A stretch of 41,329 bases of DNA from an uncultured Erysipelotrichaceae bacterium (GTDB lineage: Bacteria > Bacillota_I > Bacilli_A > RFN20 > CAG-826). Numbering within the stretch: the stretch's first letter is position 1; every line of letters starts with the position of its first letter. The stretch is taken from positions 1 to 41,329 of the forward strand of contig CACYCS010000096.1 in NCBI GenBank assembly GCA_902773005.1, given 5' to 3'. The position numbers were made by a program, and so were the translations under genes. The notes beneath the pieces are model-generated. The model was not told the origin of the DNA. It ran no database searches and saw only the letters and a program-made list of their open reading frames with translations. Below are positions 1 to 7,103 of the stretch, one piece after another.

Positions 1-225
1 TTTTGTCTAAATTTGCCTATCCATATTTTGTCGTGTTTAGCTTCGTTCGCGAGCCCCTAAAACAAACAAAAAAGGCCGCCCCGAACCTGAAGCAGCCCCT
101 GAAAGAAAGGCGAGGTGAGGAGAATAAATCAAGGAGTCGTACTTTCAAACGAGAACCTCAACCCTCGCACCACTATTATCTAATATCCCAACCCCTGATA
201 GGTCGCTACCAGAGGGACAATAGGA
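1..225. other. No supported gene
   Basis: An 88-codon open frame runs through here on the plus strand, but it has no ribosome binding site, no recognisable domain and a low-complexity basic composition, so it is not called. No tRNA fold or convincing terminator was seen. It may simply be the region downstream of the minus-strand gene that ends at 226. Confidence 0.5.
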
Positions 226-600
226 TTAAGCTTTCGTTCTACCCAACTTACAATCGACCTTCGCTCTGAACCTTGGCTTCAACATACATTTCCTATCGAA
301 TTTGAAAGACTTCTCCTCTCCTTCGGACATCTCTTCGGTCTTCACGAATTCAACCTTATATAGTCGTTTCGTCTTGGTTTCGATGTCCATTTCCATAAGG
401 AAATAGTCGCAAGTCCTTTCGCCGTTCTTGACTCGTTCGTCATTCGAAATGAAAACCATCCTGTCGCCTCTGAATAGGATTATGGATCCCTCGCCAACTC
501 CGTCGCCATTTTTCGAATACCACGGGCTGAAGTCGTACCTAATCGCCGCGTCGCTCTTGATGTCAGCATTCTCTAAAGTCACAAATTTTTCTTTTGCCAT
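226..600 (-). CDS. Hypothetical protein, 124 aa
   Basis: The function is not recognised. The frame is open for 124 codons from an ATG at 600. It is preceded by an AAAGGAGA-type ribosome binding site about 10 nt upstream, which makes it likely to be a real gene. There is no signal peptide and no membrane segment. The protein is small, soluble and charged, with mixed beta-like hydrophobic stretches (for example around IILFRGDRMVFIS) and a basic C-terminal end rich in Lys and Arg. Two or three cysteines are present but do not form a recognisable metal motif. It lies downstream of the tRNA-Ala gene on the same strand, in the least conserved part of the window. That position fits accessory cargo near a tRNA gene, but no integrase is visible. 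Confidence 0.6.
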   Translation of the reverse strand: MAKEKFVTLENADIKSDAAIRYDFSPWYSKNGDGVGEGSIILFRGDRMVFISNDERVKNGERTCDYFLMEMDIETKTKRLYKVEFVKTEEMSEGEEKSFKFDRKCMLKPRFRAKVDCKLGRTKA

Positions 601-676
601 GTTTTAGTCTCCTTTGCTTTTCGCACCCCCATTATCCAATTTCCAGGAAGGCAAAGGGTCGCTCCCGGAGAGACAA

Positions 677-693
677 GTTCGCAACGAGGAGGT
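677..693 (+). repeat. Inverted partial copy of the tRNA-Ala anticodon arm
   Basis: The 17-nt stretch GTTCGCAACGAGGAGGT on the plus strand is identical to the anticodon-loop, 3' anticodon stem and variable-loop part of the tRNA-Ala encoded at 806-881 on the minus strand (its complement lies at 835-851). Similarity continues weakly on both sides: a GGAGAG-like D-arm piece at about 666-671 and a GTTCGA T-loop-like piece at about 700-705. The copy does not fold into a full cloverleaf, so it looks like a decayed tRNA fragment in opposite orientation. Confidence 0.6.
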
Positions 694-710
694 CGGCGAG
701 TTCGAGACGC

Positions 711-735
711 AAGAAAACCGCCCTTTCGGACGGCT
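711..735 (-). terminator. Rho-independent terminator, tRNA-Ala transcript
   Basis: On the minus strand a 7-bp stem (GCCGTCC / GGGCGGT, with one G-U in the middle and one at the base) closes on a GAAA tetraloop and is followed by TTTTCTT. It lies about 70 nt beyond the tRNA CCA end, so it would end the tRNA transcript. It also lies before the hypothetical gene that starts at 600. Confidence 0.55.
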
Positions 736-805
736 GTCTATGGATACGTCGTTTTGTCCAACTTCGGATAAGTGACTTTGGACGACGACAAAAAACATAA
801 AAAAA

Positions 806-881
806 TGGTGGATCCGACCGGGATCGAACCGGCTACCTCCTCGTTGCGAACGAGGCGCTCTCCCAGATGAGCTACGGACCC
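806..881 (-). tRNA. tRNA-Ala (anticodon CGC)
   Basis: The 76-nt minus-strand sequence folds into a complete cloverleaf with the 3' CCA encoded. It has a 7-bp acceptor stem and a D stem GCTC/GAGC. The anticodon stem is CCTCG/CGAGG with loop TTCGCAA, giving anticodon CGC, which reads GCG alanine codons. The T arm has the TTCGATC loop. The acceptor stem contains a G3:U70 wobble pair, the classic alanine identity element, which supports the assignment independently of the anticodon. A strong promoter lies just upstream (893-920) and a terminator downstream (711-735), so it is transcribed as a single gene. Confidence 0.96.
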
Positions 882-892
882 AACGCTCGATA

Positions 893-920
893 ATTATACT
901 CGACCCGCGTACCAATTCAA
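893..920 (-). promoter_or_regulatory. Promoter of tRNA-Ala
   Basis: On the minus strand a -35 element TTGAAT (920-915) and a perfect -10 element TATAAT (898-893) are separated by 16 nt. Transcription would begin about 5 nt before the mature tRNA 5' end at 881, leaving a very short leader. Confidence 0.7.
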
Positions 921-1237
921 CGAGATTTCGCACCGCGCGCACGCATATCGCGCGGAAAGAGATTTAATCATTGACAATTTTCGTCCTATTAATTTTAGTC
1001 ATTAAAAATGGTTGTTTTCTTTTCGCTGCTCCAAAGATGCATTTCAGGACGATTGGGCGTCACGAACAAAAACCATATTTCAAACATGCATAGAAGGCTT
1101 GCGGTGATTGCGATTCAGCCAGTCGGTTTTTTGCTCCAACTTTAGACAAAGTCGCGGAAACTCATTTTCATCTTAAAGCGCCGCTCATGATTGCAAGACT
1201 CCAAACGAAAAAGTTGTCTCCTATCATTTCGATTACC
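921..1237. other. Intergenic region upstream of the Y-family polymerase
   Basis: About 300 nt without a supported gene. A perfect -35-like TTGACA sits at 971-976 on the plus strand, with only a weak -10 (TTTAGT, 994-999) at 17 nt. A second weak candidate for the polymerase gene is TAGACA (1143-1148) with TTTCAT 18 nt further on. No canonical Gram-positive LexA box (CGAAC-N4-GTTCG) was found, although SOS control would be expected for this gene family. Confidence 0.4.
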
Positions 1238-2500
1238 ATGAAAGAGAATCGCGATGGAGACGTATATGCAGTGATTGACCTCAAGTCATTCTACGCAAGC
1301 TGTGAGTGTGCGGCCAGAGGCCTAGATATTTTCACTACGCCTCTTGTCGTTGCTGATAAAAGCAGATCCGCGAACTCCGTAGTAATGTCCGTGTCGCCCA
1401 TTCTGAAGAAAAAATATAACATCCCGAACGTGTGTCGAATCCGCGATCTGCCAGAAGTACCGAATTTGATATACGCTACCCCACGAATGGCCTATTACAT
1501 TACGATGAGCGCACGTGTTGTCTCCATCTTTTTGGATTACGTCGGAGAAGATGATCTCCACGTGTATTCCATCGACGAATCATTCCTTTACCTCACGCCT
1601 TACCTTTCTCTTTATAACTGCTCGGCCGAGGAAATTTGTGCTTCGATCCAAAAGAAAATCAAAGACAAGCTTGGGCTTGTCGCGACATGCGGATTAGGTC
1701 CGAACATGTTCCTAGCAAAGGTATGTTTGGATAACGAAGCGAAAAAGAAACCGCCTTATATTGCAAGATGGACTTATGAGGATGTTCAGAGGAAACTCTG
1801 GCGCATTAACCCCATTACGAAAATTTGGGGAATATCAACCGGAATCTCAACTAGGTTAGATCGTCTGGGCATAAGAAATATGGAATCTCTAGCGAAAGTC
1901 GATCCCATGGTGCTGAAAAGGGAGTTCGGGGTTATCGGCGAGCAATTGCATGCCCTATCCAACGGAATCGATCAAACCGATATCCATGAGACTTATACCC
2001 CCAAAGAACACAATTTGAGCATTGGTCAAACCCTAATGAAGAATTATGACATCAAAGGGGCGAAGCTCGTTTTGCGCGAGATGTGCGATGACCTGTGCCT
2101 ACGGTTGCGTTTGGAGGGAAAGAAAGCAGGGCGTGTAGCGGTTTCAATGTTCTATGGGCTGGAAATTGGCGGGGGATTCTCGAAGCAGGCAACCCTCGAT
2201 ATTGCGACAGATGACAACGACTCGTTAATGGATGCCATTTATCACATTGTGGATTCGGCGGCATCCAACCTGCCAATACGAGGATTGGGAATCAGCTTCT
2301 CAAAACTAGAGCCATACAAAGCAATGCAGTGGTCTCTTTTCGAGGAGCCAGAAGAAGCTGAAGAACGGCGCGCGCTCAATCTAACAATAGACGATATTCA
2401 GCTCACATATGGTCGGAATTCGGTTTTGAGAGCAACTTCACTACTGCCCGACTCCACCATAAAGGAGCGGCACGGACAGATTGGAGGGCATAAAGCATGA
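1238..2500 (+). CDS. Y-family DNA polymerase, UvrX/UmuC-like
   Basis: Translesion DNA polymerase of the DinB/UmuC superfamily, closest in style to the UvrX/YqjW branch of Firmicutes. From the start chosen here the first catalytic aspartate is D14 in the VIDLKSFYASCE motif, and the second catalytic pair is D113-E114 in YSIDESF. The little-finger domain follows. Near the C-terminus QWSLF is a good sliding-clamp binding motif (QxxLF), and the last residues (GRNSVLRATSLLP) are typical of the UvrX branch. The frame is open from 1187, but the homologous part begins near the ATG at 1238 and no strong ribosome binding site decides between them. A GTG at 1271 preceded by GGAG is another option. The next gene overlaps it by four bases and encodes the usual YolD-like partner. 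This pair is often carried on plasmids and phages. Confidence 0.88.
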   Translation: MKENRDGDVYAVIDLKSFYASCECAARGLDIFTTPLVVADKSRSANSVVMSVSPILKKKYNIPNVCRIRDLPEVPNLIYATPRMAYYITMSARVVSIFLDYVGEDDLHVYSIDESFLYLTPYLSLYNCSAEEICASIQKKIKDKLGLVATCGLGPNMFLAKVCLDNEAKKKPPYIARWTYEDVQRKLWRINPITKIWGISTGISTRLDRLGIRNMESLAKVDPMVLKREFGVIGEQLHALSNGIDQTDIHETYTPKEHNLSIGQTLMKNYDIKGAKLVLREMCDDLCLRLRLEGKKAGRVAVSMFYGLEIGGGFSKQATLDIATDDNDSLMDAIYHIVDSAASNLPIRGLGISFSKLEPYKAMQWSLFEEPEEAEERRALNLTIDDIQLTYGRNSVLRATSLLPDSTIKERHGQIGGHKA

Positions 2501-2808
2501 GCTCCGACCGAGGGATGATGAAATGGATGCCCTACAAATCACTCGTCGAGCAATCGACCGTTCTCGCGAAGATGCTTTATGAGAAGAGAAAGACTCCTAG
2601 ACCCCAAATTTCAAGCGACCGGGCCGAAGAAATTAATGAGATACTCGTTAACTATGACTTTGAAACAGTCCGCGCCAAATATTGGGAAGACGGATACCTG
2701 TATTATCTCGATGGCATCATTTCCAAAATCGACGCAATGAACCAAGCGCTTGATATCGCCGGTAAACGTATCGCGTTTCGCGATTTAATTGATTTGCAAC
2801 GAGCATAA
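2497..2808 (+). CDS. YolD-like protein
   Basis: Small soluble protein of 103 residues belonging to the YolD-like family. The N-terminal motif DRGMMKWMPYKSL matches the conserved (G/D)RGMxKWMPF core of that family. A C-terminal segment that is probably helical or beta-mixed follows (YLDGIISKIDAMNQ). YolD-like proteins are nearly always encoded next to UvrX-type Y-family polymerases and are believed to modulate them, although the biochemistry is little known. The start codon overlaps the polymerase stop (ATGA, 2497-2500), so the two are translationally coupled. A hairpin follows directly after the stop. Confidence 0.85.
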   Translation: MSSDRGMMKWMPYKSLVEQSTVLAKMLYEKRKTPRPQISSDRAEEINEILVNYDFETVRAKYWEDGYLYYLDGIISKIDAMNQALDIAGKRIAFRDLIDLQRA

Positions 2809-2813
2809 GAAAA

Positions 2814-2841
2814 GCCCTCATTGGAGAAATTCAGCGAGGGC
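2814..2841. terminator. Shared terminator between convergent genes
   Basis: GCCCTC (2814-2819) pairs with GAGGGC (2836-2841) around a 16-nt loop. On the minus strand the hairpin is followed by TTTTCTTAT, a good U-tract for the regulator gene that ends at 2854. On the plus strand the trailing sequence is less T-rich (GTGTATTAATTTT). Confidence 0.6.
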
Positions 2842-2853
2842 GTGTATTAATTT

Positions 2854-3684
2854 TCAGCGGATTTTAACCGGATATCCTTTCTTGCAGAACGATTCCCAGA
2901 TCAGCTTATCAACATTGCTGGCGACCACTCCCCAAAGTGGGATGGAAAGGAAGACGACCCAAGCAATTCCCCACATTCCGAAGTAGAAGCCAAGAAGGAT
3001 ATAGATTGCAACAGATGCTCCGACGAAGGCGCCAGTCGCCGGCCCAAGCCTCCTATCGCCAATCGAGCTGCAAATTGAAGGAACGATAAGGAGAAGCATA
3101 TAAACGGTCCACCAAGAGGCCCAAACGAATGGGATGGAGCTGCTAAGGAGCAATCCGCAGGTTACGTAGAACGCGGTTCCGCCAATGGCAATGATTCCGG
3201 ATGCCAAACCAGCGATTCTGCTCCAAAGATGTTTCCGTTCTCCTCCCTTCAACGAACCGACATAAACGGTGTCGCCATCGCGATAGCATTCGACCTCCTT
3301 CCCGTTGATGGTCGCTTTTGCGCCATCGGGGTCATCGTCGTCATCTCCGTCATCGTCAATCGGATCGAGAATGACTTTGATTTTGCCTTCGGGGCAATCC
3401 GCGGTGAAGGTGCGGTTGCAAGAAGCGGATTCTTCTGTCGGTTCTTTCTCTTTTATTTCGGTAGCGATCTCATCCACGGACTGATCGGTGCTAAGAAGTT
3501 CATCCAAGCTCACGCCATATAATTTGGCTAAGCAAATAAGGTTATCGGTATCAGGGGAAGCTTCCGCGCGTTCCCATTTGGATACCGCCTGACGCGATAG
3601 GCCAATCTTGGCGGCAAGCTCTTCTTGAGAGAGTCCGTTTTTCTTTCTGAGTTCGACTAAGCGGTTTGCGATTTCGATGTTCAT
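2854..3684 (-). CDS. XRE-family HTH regulator with C-terminal membrane domain
   Basis: Protein of 276 residues combining a DNA-binding head with a membrane anchor. Residues about 3-62 form a Cro/C1-type helix-turn-helix (ELRKKNGLSQEELAAKIG, then LSRQAVSKWERAEASPD). A charged linker follows with a striking acidic run of Asp (DDDGDDDDDPD) and a small GKEVECYRDGDTVYVGSLKGG module. The C-terminal ~130 residues contain about four hydrophobic helices. The ATG at 3684 is chosen because it directly follows GGAGGGAACAGC, a strong ribosome binding site; an upstream in-frame start at 3744 has none. Membrane-tethered XRE proteins of this design are common in Firmicutes and probably sense an envelope signal. 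The ligand is unknown. An inverted repeat upstream may be its operator. Confidence 0.82.
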   Translation of the reverse strand: MNIEIANRLVELRKKNGLSQEELAAKIGLSRQAVSKWERAEASPDTDNLICLAKLYGVSLDELLSTDQSVDEIATEIKEKEPTEESASCNRTFTADCPEGKIKVILDPIDDDGDDDDDPDGAKATINGKEVECYRDGDTVYVGSLKGGERKHLWSRIAGLASGIIAIGGTAFYVTCGLLLSSSIPFVWASWWTVYMLLLIVPSICSSIGDRRLGPATGAFVGASVAIYILLGFYFGMWGIAWVVFLSIPLWGVVASNVDKLIWESFCKKGYPVKIR

Positions 3685-3730
3685 TGCTGTTCCCTCCTGA
3701 GGACGCTCATATCCTAGCTTTTGGTGTTTG

Positions 3731-3777
3731 GTTGCGACCACCAACTCTGCTTTTCAAATCCGCAACTATCGGTTGCG
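3731..3777. promoter_or_regulatory. Candidate operator: CGCAAC/GTTGCG repeats
   Basis: CGCAAC (3761-3766) and GTTGCG (3772-3777) form an inverted repeat with a 5-nt spacer, and a third half-site GTTGCG lies at 3731-3736. All three fall in the 121-bp gap upstream of the XRE-family gene, where its promoter must be. Autoregulation is an inference from this position. Confidence 0.4.
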
Positions 3778-3805
3778 AGCAAGGATTAATCGAATGTTTT
3801 TCAAA

Positions 3806-5032
3806 TTAGAAAGCCCAATTTCCGTCTTTGAATATTTGAATCTCGCGGCCATCTTCCGTCGTCCCAACGATATTCAAATCCTTGGAACCAATCATGAAAT
3901 CAACGTGACTGGAAGACCAGTTAATCCCTTTTTCCAGCAACTCGTCTTTGGTCATGTTCTCATACCCGGGATAGAGCGAAGCAAACCCACGGCCAAGCGC
4001 CAAATGGCACGCAGCATTCTCATCATACAGCGTCTCATAGAACAAGATGCCGGTATTGTTGATTGGGGAATCATATGGAACAAGCGCGCATTCGCCTAAG
4101 TATGCTGAGCCTTCATCGATTTCAAGAATCGAACGGAGCAGTTCCTCGCCTTCTTCCGCATGGACGTCCACCGCTTTTCCATTTTCGAACTTCACCCAAA
4201 AATCGCGGATAATATTCCCTTGATAGGCAAGCGGCTTTGCGGAATAAACAATTCCCTCAGCCTGTCCTTTCATTGGGGTTGTGAAGATCTCCTCGCTTGG
4301 AATGTTTGGCTGAAAGAAGCTGCCATCCGCAAGCGTTTCGCCACCACCTAACCATTTGACGCCGGGGATAAGTCCAACGGTTAGATCAGTTCCATTGCTC
4401 GAAGTGTAGTGAAGCGACTTCAAACGAAGATCGTTCAATTTGCCATACATCTTCCTTAGATTTGCGTCATGGGCTTCCCAATTGGCGATGCCGTTCCCAT
4501 CAGCGGCGCGCGAGACTTCGAGAATCGTTTCCCAAAGTTTCTCTGTCGCAGCTTTTTTGCTAAGGTTCGGGAATACCTTCTTGGCCCAGGCGGGCGAAGC
4601 GGCGCCAGCGATGCACCACTGGTACTTGTCTTCCCTCTTTTCGCGGTAAGGGGCAATGACTTTCATCTTCTCTTTTCGGATGTAAGCCATCTTCGCGGGA
4701 TTCACTCCTTTGAGGCCATCCGGGTCTTCGGAGAGAATGTAAATCATGCACGGCAATTCGTTGGTCATGTATTCCTGCTGAGCGATTTCCATTGGAAGCA
4801 TTTTCGCGAGTTCGTTTTTGCCCCCGCGTTTCAAAGCAATGCGGCTAATTTTTTGCGAATTCCAATCCACATATACGGTTTTTGCACCGTTTTTGTAACA
4901 TTCGTCTACGATCATCGCCACAAACTCTTCCTGTTCGACGGGAGCGTTTACGATTACGGGTTGCCCTTTCTTGAGCCCAATGCCGGCTTTAACAATCAGC
5001 TCGGCGTAAGATTTTAAGATTGTCTTCTTCAT
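3806..5032 (-). CDS. M29-family metallo-aminopeptidase (AmpS/PepS-like)
   Basis: Cytoplasmic leucyl-type aminopeptidase of peptidase family M29, which releases N-terminal residues from peptides using two metal ions. The whole protein (408 aa) fits the family length. The C-terminal half carries the expected metal ligands: Glu in the NIPSEE segment, Glu in YLGECALVPYDSP, His in ENAACHLALG, and His and Asp in SSHVDFMIG. The family catalytic Tyr is probably in ETLYDENA. The ATG at 5032 is chosen because AGGAAAG lies just upstream; the longer frame to 5074 adds unrelated residues. It is transcribed divergently from the DUF308 gene with only 62 bp between the starts. No obvious functional partner is adjacent. 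Confidence 0.9.
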   Translation of the reverse strand: MKKTILKSYAELIVKAGIGLKKGQPVIVNAPVEQEEFVAMIVDECYKNGAKTVYVDWNSQKISRIALKRGGKNELAKMLPMEIAQQEYMTNELPCMIYILSEDPDGLKGVNPAKMAYIRKEKMKVIAPYREKREDKYQWCIAGAASPAWAKKVFPNLSKKAATEKLWETILEVSRAADGNGIANWEAHDANLRKMYGKLNDLRLKSLHYTSSNGTDLTVGLIPGVKWLGGGETLADGSFFQPNIPSEEIFTTPMKGQAEGIVYSAKPLAYQGNIIRDFWVKFENGKAVDVHAEEGEELLRSILEIDEGSAYLGECALVPYDSPINNTGILFYETLYDENAACHLALGRGFASLYPGYENMTKDELLEKGINWSSSHVDFMIGSKDLNIVGTTEDGREIQIFKDGNWAF

Positions 5033-5094
5033 TTCGTCTTTCCTCGCGATATACTTTAAGCAATCAAGAATCATCTAGAAAGGTTTTTTAACGT

Positions 5095-5910
5095 ATGGAC
5101 GACGAAAAGAAAGTTCAAAAGTTCAAAAAGATTTGGTTCATTTGGAACCTAGTTGAGGCTATCATCATCCTCGCGGCTGGCGTTTTGGCGATTGTGTTTG
5201 GCGTAATGCGCGAGACAGGGTCCGCTCAAAACGATAGCCCAATTCAAATCACTGTCGCGGCCGCGATTGGCGCATTTGTGATTCTCGATGGCTTGCTTCG
5301 TATTCTCACGGTGCTCCTAAGCATCAAGAAGACTGAGCAGTCCGTCATGCTCATTGGTGGGTTTGAGATAACCGGGGGTATCGTTGTTATCTTATTCCGC
5401 GACATGTTCGTCCAGCTTATCGTTACCTTCCTCTATGTTTTCCTCATCGTCATCGGTGTATTGATGCTGATCTTCTCCATCTACGCGATCGCAAAGAAGA
5501 TCGGCAAGCTTTACATGCCGGTTCTCGAGATCATCTTCGGCGCATTGCTTCTAGCATTGGGCATCGCTGTTTGCATCATGTATTACAATGGCGATAGCTC
5601 CAACAAGATCGTTCTTATTGTTATCGGCGTCATCATGGCGGCGTTCGGCATCACCCAAGGCATCATCGCGGTCGTGTCCTACAAGAAGAAGACCATCGTG
5701 GAGAACGATATCGCGGAGGACGCCACCTCCAACGTTCCTGCAGCCCCAGAGGAAAAGAAGATGAAGAAGAAGGGCAAAAAAGAGAAGGAAAAAGAGCCTG
5801 AAGAGGTCATCGATGTCGAAGCGAAAGACGTCGAAGAACCTAAGCAAATCAAAGGCGATTCTCCTAAGGAAATCGAACAGAAGAATGGTAAAAACGAGGC
5901 GGCTGAATAA
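5095..5910 (+). CDS. DUF308 (HdeD-like) multi-pass membrane protein
   Basis: Integral membrane protein of 271 residues with about six hydrophobic helices in residues 12-195, in the pattern of DUF308/HdeD-family proteins. A highly charged cytoplasmic tail of about 70 residues follows, dominated by Lys and Glu (KKMKKKGKKEKEKEPEEV). The role of the family is not known beyond a link to acid stress for HdeD in enteric bacteria. The tail is unusually charged and may be disordered. An AGAAAGG ribosome binding site precedes the ATG. The stop codon lies in the loop of the terminator hairpin that ends the gene. Confidence 0.75.
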   Translation: MDDEKKVQKFKKIWFIWNLVEAIIILAAGVLAIVFGVMRETGSAQNDSPIQITVAAAIGAFVILDGLLRILTVLLSIKKTEQSVMLIGGFEITGGIVVILFRDMFVQLIVTFLYVFLIVIGVLMLIFSIYAIAKKIGKLYMPVLEIIFGALLLALGIAVCIMYYNGDSSNKIVLIVIGVIMAAFGITQGIIAVVSYKKKTIVENDIAEDATSNVPAAPEEKKMKKKGKKEKEKEPEEVIDVEAKDVEEPKQIKGDSPKEIEQKNGKNEAAE

Positions 5911-5921
5911 TCAGCCGCCTC
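5896..5921. terminator. Bidirectional terminator, DUF308 gene / folD
   Basis: A perfect 11-bp stem, GAGGCGGCTGA / TCAGCCGCCTC, closes on ATAA. The plus side is followed by TTTCATT and the minus side by GTTTTTACC, so it can end both convergent transcripts. The ATAA loop contains the TAA stop of the DUF308 gene. Confidence 0.85.
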
Positions 5922-5926
5922 TTTCA

Positions 5927-6724
5927 TTACTCGCGATTCTTCTTCGCGATCAGAAGGTTTTCCATTAGCGCAAGCCTCGTAAGCAGGCCAACGCCACCCG
6001 GAACGGGGGTTTGTAGTTTCACAGGGAGACCAGGCTCAGCATCGCCATGGAGGCGGCCATCTTCGCCGCGGTTGATGCCAACGTCGACCACGTATGCGCT
6101 ATCTTTATATTTATAAGAGGAATCAAGGTAGTGCATGCGGCCAATTGCCACGACGATGAGGTCAGCGTGTTCGATGTAGAATTTCCTGTCTTCAGGAGTC
6201 GTCTTCGAATGAAGGACGGTCACGTTGCAATCATTCTTAAGGAGCATATGGGCCATGGGCTTGCCGACGATGTTGCTGCGGCCTAGCACTACCGCGTTCT
6301 TGCCTTTGAAGGGGAAGCCTTCGTGGGCGAGGTAATCGCAGATGCCCTTTGGCGTGCAGGGATCAAATGTAGTCATTGGATGGAACCCGTCCACGTCTTT
6401 TTCTGGAGCGACCGCATTCTTCACCGCTGCCTCGTCGATATGAGAAGGAAGCGGGAGCTGCACGATTAAGCCATCGATCGAAGGGTCGTTATTGGCTTCT
6501 TCGATTTTGGTGAGGAGCTCTTCTTGGGTAATTGTTGGCTCGAATTTCCATAGCTCACTTAAATACCCGAGTTCATCGGAATCCTTGAGTTTGCCACGGA
6601 TATAGGCGTCGGAGGCGGGGTTGTCGTTTGCTTGGATGATGCAGAGTTTTGGGGGCTTCGCAAAAGAGGCAGCCTCATCCTTAAGCACTCCCTTGCGGTA
6701 TTGCACAAATTCTTTGACGTTCAT
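5927..6724 (-). CDS. folD: Bifunctional methylene-THF dehydrogenase / cyclohydrolase FolD
   Basis: Interconverts 5,10-methylene-THF, methenyl-THF and 10-formyl-THF with NADP, supplying one-carbon units for purine and formyl-Met synthesis. Recognisable signatures are YIRGKLKDSDELGY with the catalytic lysine, the substrate motif DVDGFHPM, the nucleotide-binding motif GRSNIVGKPMAHML and the C-terminal PVPGGVGLLTRLAL. At 265 aa it is slightly short at the N-terminus compared with most FolD proteins. Several in-frame ATGs exist (6775, 6733, 6724) and none has a ribosome binding site. An extended -10 promoter ends 8 nt before the ATG at 6724, which suggests that this is a leaderless start. It is flanked by the secG terminator upstream and the shared terminator downstream, so it is monocistronic. 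Confidence 0.93.
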   Translation of the reverse strand: MNVKEFVQYRKGVLKDEAASFAKPPKLCIIQANDNPASDAYIRGKLKDSDELGYLSELWKFEPTITQEELLTKIEEANNDPSIDGLIVQLPLPSHIDEAAVKNAVAPEKDVDGFHPMTTFDPCTPKGICDYLAHEGFPFKGKNAVVLGRSNIVGKPMAHMLLKNDCNVTVLHSKTTPEDRKFYIEHADLIVVAIGRMHYLDSSYKYKDSAYVVDVGINRGEDGRLHGDAEPGLPVKLQTPVPGGVGLLTRLALMENLLIAKKNRE

Positions 6725-6731
6725 GGGTGAC

Positions 6732-6740
6732 ATGATACCA
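6732..6740 (-). promoter_or_regulatory. Extended -10 promoter of folD
   Basis: TGGTATCAT on the minus strand is an extended -10 element (TGn plus TATCAT). No good -35 is visible because the secG terminator occupies that place. The predicted start of transcription, 7-8 nt downstream, coincides with the folD ATG at 6724. Confidence 0.5.
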
Positions 6741-6750
6741 TGCGGCGAAT

Positions 6751-6773
6751 AAAAAGAAATGCCCGCTAGGGGC
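6751..6773 (-). terminator. secG terminator
   Basis: On the minus strand GCCC-CTAGC-GGGC forms a short GC-rich hairpin followed by ATTTCTTTTT. It begins about 12 nt after the secG stop at 6786. Confidence 0.7.
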
Positions 6774-6785
6774 AATTCAATTTTT

Positions 6786-7040
6786 TTACTCAGAGACAGG
6801 AGCGGAGGCGCCTGTGCTGACCGAGATGATCAAGGCCAGGAACAGGAACAAGACCGCGAACCCGAATGTGAGCCAGGTGACCACTTTCTCGGAGCCACGC
6901 TCTTTCTGCTTGGCGAAGACGTTTAGTCCGCCGCCGGTGATCGCACCCGAAGCACCTTCGGATTTACCTCCCTGAAGCAAAGAGAGGATTATGATGATGA
7001 GCGACACAATGATGAAGATGATGTCGTACCACTTAAGCAT
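6786..7040 (-). CDS. secG: Preprotein translocase subunit SecG
   Basis: Small two-helix membrane subunit of the SecYEG channel that assists SecA-driven export. At 84 residues it fits the family. Helix 1 spans about 4-23 (WYDIIFIIVSLIIIILSLLQ), and the conserved cytoplasmic Gly-rich loop follows (GGKSEGASGAITGGG, then NVFAKQKERGSEK). Helix 2 covers about 54-74. The ATG at 7040 has a strong AGGAGGG ribosome binding site. In many Firmicutes secG is next to rnr and smpB; here it stands alone between the HAD gene and folD, with its own promoter and terminator. Confidence 0.92.
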   Translation of the reverse strand: MLKWYDIIFIIVSLIIIILSLLQGGKSEGASGAITGGGLNVFAKQKERGSEKVVTWLTFGFAVLFLFLALIISVSTGASAPVSE

Positions 7041-7074
7041 GAATCTCCCTCCTTTCTACGGGAAACGCTATAAA

Positions 7075-7103
7075 AGGATAGACTAGTTAGTCTATGAATT
7101 CAA
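7075..7103 (-). promoter_or_regulatory. secG promoter with a palindromic spacer
   Basis: On the minus strand TTGAAT (7103-7098) and TATCCT (7080-7075) are separated by 17 nt. The spacer and flanks contain the 7-bp inverted repeat ATAGACT-AACT-AGTCTAT (7095-7078), followed by CCTTTTATAG. The same repeat could therefore act as a weak terminator for the HAD gene ending at 7100, as an operator, or as both. Confidence 0.45.

Noticed and set aside
604..942. 112-codon minus-strand open frame through the tRNA-Ala gene
   Set aside because: It reads straight through a complete tRNA, has no domain or ribosome binding site, and is a well-known type of spurious ORF across tRNA genes.
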